Shown: positions 5,703-7,401 of the stretch, in pieces
How positions within the stretch are numbered: the first letter of the stretch is position 1
How the letters are laid out: each line of letters starts with the position of its first letter
From: Acholeplasmataceae bacterium
Lineage (GTDB): Bacteria > Bacillota_I > Bacilli_A > Acholeplasmatales > Acholeplasmataceae
NCBI GenBank assembly: GCA_003518475.1
Contig: DOYO01000097.1
Span: 1-7,401 of the forward strand
Direction: 5' to 3'
Length of the DNA: 7,401 nucleotides
Made by a program: the position numbers and the translations under genes
The notes under the pieces: generated by a model
The model's database searches: none
The model's input: the letters and a program-made list of their open reading frames with translations, nothing else
What the model was told of the DNA's origin: nothing

Positions 5703-5901
5703 GAAAAGGAATAGTAATTGATGATTTGCTTTATAGAGAGTCGGTCATGGTGGAACCCGATAGCAATTGATCAATGAATGGGCCCTTGGAGCACATAGTA
5801 AATCGGCTATAACGATATTGAGGGCTAGAATTCATTCTAGAACTAAGGTGGTACCGCGTTTAATGACGTCCTTAGAACATTCTAAGGGCGTTTTATTTTT
5901 T
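5703..5901 (+). promoter_or_regulatory. T-box leader, tryptophan-specific (UGG specifier)
   Basis: A tRNA-sensing leader that lets transcription continue when uncharged tRNA-Trp accumulates. Stem I carries the AGAGAG element (5735-5740) and the distal GGTGGAACCCGA region (5749-5760). The specifier loop reads GAAUGGG, giving UGG at 5779-5781, the tryptophan codon, in agreement with the gene downstream. Stem III is CTAGAA (5825-5830 region) with TTCTAG. The conserved T-box AAGGTGGTACCGCG is at 5845-5858, with the UGGU bulge at 5849-5852 that pairs with the acceptor end of the tRNA. The antiterminator can form by CTAAGG pairing with CCTTAG and GCGT with ACGT, in competition with the terminator at 5866-5901. 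Confidence 0.95.
5866..5901 (+). terminator. Regulated terminator of the Trp T-box
   Basis: ACGTCCTTAGA (5866-5876) pairs with TCTAAGGGCGT (5881-5891), with one G-U pair, followed by TTTTATTTTTT. Its 5' arm includes CCTTAG, which the antiterminator also uses, so the two folds exclude each other. Confidence 0.93.
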
Positions 5902-5915
5902 CAGGAGGAATAGAT

Positions 5916-7022
5916 ATGAAATCAGTAGGAATCGACAAACCAAAAACATTGAAAAAGGTTGAAAAACCAGCAGCTCCGCTTATAACGGAACCGGTCGTTG
6001 AACCCGTTGTTAAGCCTGTTGTTAAAAAGACTTTAGTTTCAGGCATCAAGCCGACCGGTCAGCTGACTTTGGGAAACTATATCGGAGCACTTAAGCAGTT
6101 CGTGATGCTTCAGGATGAATTAGAAGATACTGAATTCTTCATTTTTATCGCTGACCTGCATGCCATTACTACCCCGCAGGACAGACAAGAGCTGAAGAAA
6201 AATATTAGAAGCGTCGCTGCTTTATATATAGCATGCGGTTTAAATCCTGAAAAGGTCAATTTATTCATTCAATCTGAAGTTGCTGAACACGCTGCTTTGG
6301 GATATATCATGGAATCCACTGCATATATCGGCGAAATGGAACGCATGACACAGTATAAAGATAAAAAAGTCAACCAAGTTGAAGGTGTAAGAACGTCGCT
6401 TTTGACATATCCTGCATTAATGGCTGCTGATATTCTATTGTATGATGCGAATGTCGTGCCCATCGGAGATGATCAGAAACAACATCTTGAACTCACAAGA
6501 AATCTCGCAATGCGCTTTAACAATGCATATGGAGAAACCTTTGTTGTTCCTGAAGGATTCTTTCCCAAAACAGGTGCTCGTATCAAATCACTCACAGAGC
6601 CTTTGAAAAAGATGGAAAAGAGTGCAGAAAATCCAAAATCATACATACTTCTCTTGGATGATCTAGGGCTAATCCGCAATAAGATCAAGAGCGCTGTCAC
6701 AGATTCGGATGGTGTCGTCAAATTTGATTTGAAGAATAAGCCGGGCATCGCGAATTTACTCACAATATACGCATCATTATCAGAATACTCCATCAAAGAT
6801 TTAGAAAAGAAGTATGAAAAATCAAATTACGCGACCTTTAAAGAAGATTTAGCCGAGGTTGTCGTAGATGCGATTCGTCCTATTCAGAAGAAATACTTTG
6901 AAATTATCAATGATTCCAAATTAGATGACATTTTGACGGCAGGAGCTGAGCGTGCTAGATTGTTGGCATCTAGAAAACTGCTTAAGGTTTATAAGAAGCT
7001 TGGTTTAGGTCGAATTAGATAA
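5916..7022 (+). CDS. trpS: Tryptophanyl-tRNA synthetase with N-terminal extension
   Basis: Class Ic synthetase that charges tRNA-Trp. Catalytic landmarks are visible: SGIKPTG then TLGN (51-54, the HIGH-like motif, with Thr as in Bacillus), DLHAIT, ERMTQYKDK, LMAADILLY, and GDDQKQHLELTR. The KMSKS loop reads KMEKS (232-236) inside PLKKMEKSAENP, differing from the usual PTKKMSKSDxNP at three positions. The C-terminal KLGLGRIR is as usual. The length is 368 against about 330, because about 38 residues precede the catalytic domain: a Lys/Pro/Val-rich stretch with EPVV-EPVV-KPVV. AGGAGG (5903-5908) sits 7 bases before ATG 5916 and no other Met precedes the core, so the extension appears to be translated. 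The protein has no tryptophan. It is under T-box control and ends at a strong hairpin. Confidence 0.96.
   Translation: MKSVGIDKPKTLKKVEKPAAPLITEPVVEPVVKPVVKKTLVSGIKPTGQLTLGNYIGALKQFVMLQDELEDTEFFIFIADLHAITTPQDRQELKKNIRSVAALYIACGLNPEKVNLFIQSEVAEHAALGYIMESTAYIGEMERMTQYKDKKVNQVEGVRTSLLTYPALMAADILLYDANVVPIGDDQKQHLELTRNLAMRFNNAYGETFVVPEGFFPKTGARIKSLTEPLKKMEKSAENPKSYILLLDDLGLIRNKIKSAVTDSDGVVKFDLKNKPGIANLLTIYASLSEYSIKDLEKKYEKSNYATFKEDLAEVVVDAIRPIQKKYFEIINDSKLDDILTAGAERARLLASRKLLKVYKKLGLGRIR
5988..6023 (+). repeat. Three 12-base units in trpS coding for EPVV, EPVV, KPVV
   Basis: Three adjacent 12-base units (gaaccggtcgtt, gaacccgttgtt, aagcctgttgtt) encode residues 25-36 of TrpS. Copies have drifted mostly at third codon positions, so the amino acid pattern seems kept although the DNA has diverged. 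Confidence 0.8.
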
Positions 7023-7028
7023 TTTATC

Positions 7029-7066
7029 AAAAACAAGGGTTGCCAATGATGGCAACCCTTGATTAT
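7029..7066. terminator. Terminator between converging trpS and lipid kinase genes
   Basis: CAAGGGTTGCC (7034-7044) and GGCAACCCTTG (7051-7061) form a perfect 11-bp stem with a 6-base loop. The minus strand has a run of five T after the stem; the plus side has only ATTATTATT. It should end both genes, more efficiently for the minus-strand one. Confidence 0.88.
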
Positions 7067-7401
7067 TATTCGTATGCTTTTGCGCTGAATCGATCGATTG
7101 GATATTCCACATCCCCATCAATTTGAAGATAAGTAGGCTTATCGAACACAATTGACATTTCCTTACCGACAATAATTTTTACATATTTCTTAAAAATCAC
7201 ATGCCATCCAAGATAGATGGTTGGAAATATCAAAATTAGTTTCCATTTTGGAATGTCTTTGACAATCACCAAGTGCAGATTGTCATGCTCTCTTTTTGCA
7301 TCGGGAGCTATTTTCATCCCACCGCCAAAATAAGCGCCATTCATCATGCTGGTGAACCAAAGCTTATTTTCATGCCATGATTTTCCATCTATCGTGATTG
7401 T
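7066..7401 (-). CDS. Diacylglycerol/lipid kinase family protein (YegS/BmrU type), C-terminal part
   Basis: The frame is open from the right window edge to the TAA at 7068-7066 (111 residues seen; the 5' end lies outside). The segment NGAYFGGGMKIAPDAK followed by LHLVIVKD, a hydrophobic stretch (KWKLILIFPTIYLGWH) and YLQIDGDVEY matches the C-terminal beta-sandwich lobe of DagK-like lipid kinases, in which NGxYxGGGMKxAPxA and the LQIDGE segment are conserved. Such enzymes phosphorylate diacylglycerol or related lipids at the inner face of the membrane, returning them to phospholipid synthesis. The N-terminal nucleotide-binding half, including the GGDGT motif, would be upstream beyond 7401 and cannot be checked. 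The usual LDDG turn after APDAK is replaced by REHDN. It converges on trpS and shares its terminator. The precise lipid substrate is unknown. Confidence 0.87.
   Translation of the reverse strand, partial: TITIDGKSWHENKLWFTSMMNGAYFGGGMKIAPDAKREHDNLHLVIVKDIPKWKLILIFPTIYLGWHVIFKKYVKIIVGKEMSIVFDKPTYLQIDGDVEYPIDRFSAKAYE

Noticed and set aside
6269..6796. Minus-strand open frames within trpS
   Set aside because: They are antisense shadows of a conserved synthetase without ribosome binding sites.
1..7401. Alternative genetic code (UGA as Trp), suggested by a possible Mollicute-like origin
   Set aside because: All genes are open under the standard code with TGG for Trp, the T-box specifier is UGG, and no frame needs UGA read-through. 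UGA is not used as a stop either, but seven stops are too few to draw a conclusion.
1..7401. CRISPR array, insertion sequence, tRNA or rRNA genes, prophage or toxin-antitoxin system
   Set aside because: No regularly spaced repeats, inverted-repeat-bounded transposase, cloverleaf or such protein signatures were seen on either strand.

Overview
The window looks like the chromosome of a low-GC Gram-positive bacterium (Bacillota sensu lato, possibly a deep-branching Erysipelotrichia/Izemoplasma-like lineage; the exact group cannot be fixed from this stretch). Reasons: A+T-rich DNA, strong AGGAGG-type ribosome binding sites, near-consensus sigma-A promoters, a tRNA-sensing T-box leader, an Spx regulator and a YjbK-like CYTH protein. 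TGG is the only Trp codon, all seven complete or 3'-complete genes stop at TAA or TAG, and TGA is not needed as a sense codon, so the standard bacterial code fits.

Layout. 1-536 (minus): 5' part of an exported protein with a SipW-type signal peptide. Its leader (537-813) holds a perfect TTGACA-N17-TATAAT promoter, a cyclic di-GMP-I (GEMM) riboswitch and an intrinsic terminator placed before the ribosome binding site. 947-1963 (minus): glyceraldehyde-3-phosphate dehydrogenase with its own terminator. 1964-2144: divergent control region with two CcpA/LacI-type operator-like sites. 2145-2696 (plus): CYTH-domain protein. 2794-3183 (plus): small four-helix membrane protein of unknown function. 3228-3692 (minus): Spx/ArsC-family regulator with an unusual cysteine-bearing C-terminal tail, sharing a bidirectional terminator with its convergent neighbour. 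3910-5676 (plus): oligoendopeptidase F. 5703-5901: tryptophan T-box leader. 5916-7022 (plus): tryptophanyl-tRNA synthetase with an extra N-terminal segment. 7066-7401 (minus): C-terminal part of a YegS/BmrU-type lipid kinase.

The genes are mostly housekeeping and mostly single-gene transcription units, each with its own promoter or terminator, so this is not one pathway. The stretch most worth attention is the left end: a c-di-GMP aptamer plus terminator controlling a surface or matrix-type secreted protein, which links a motility/biofilm second messenger directly to an extracellular product. Secondary points are the altered KMSKS loop and the N-terminal tail of TrpS, the Cys-rich tail of Spx, and a 13-base operator-like sequence repeated in both divergent control regions.
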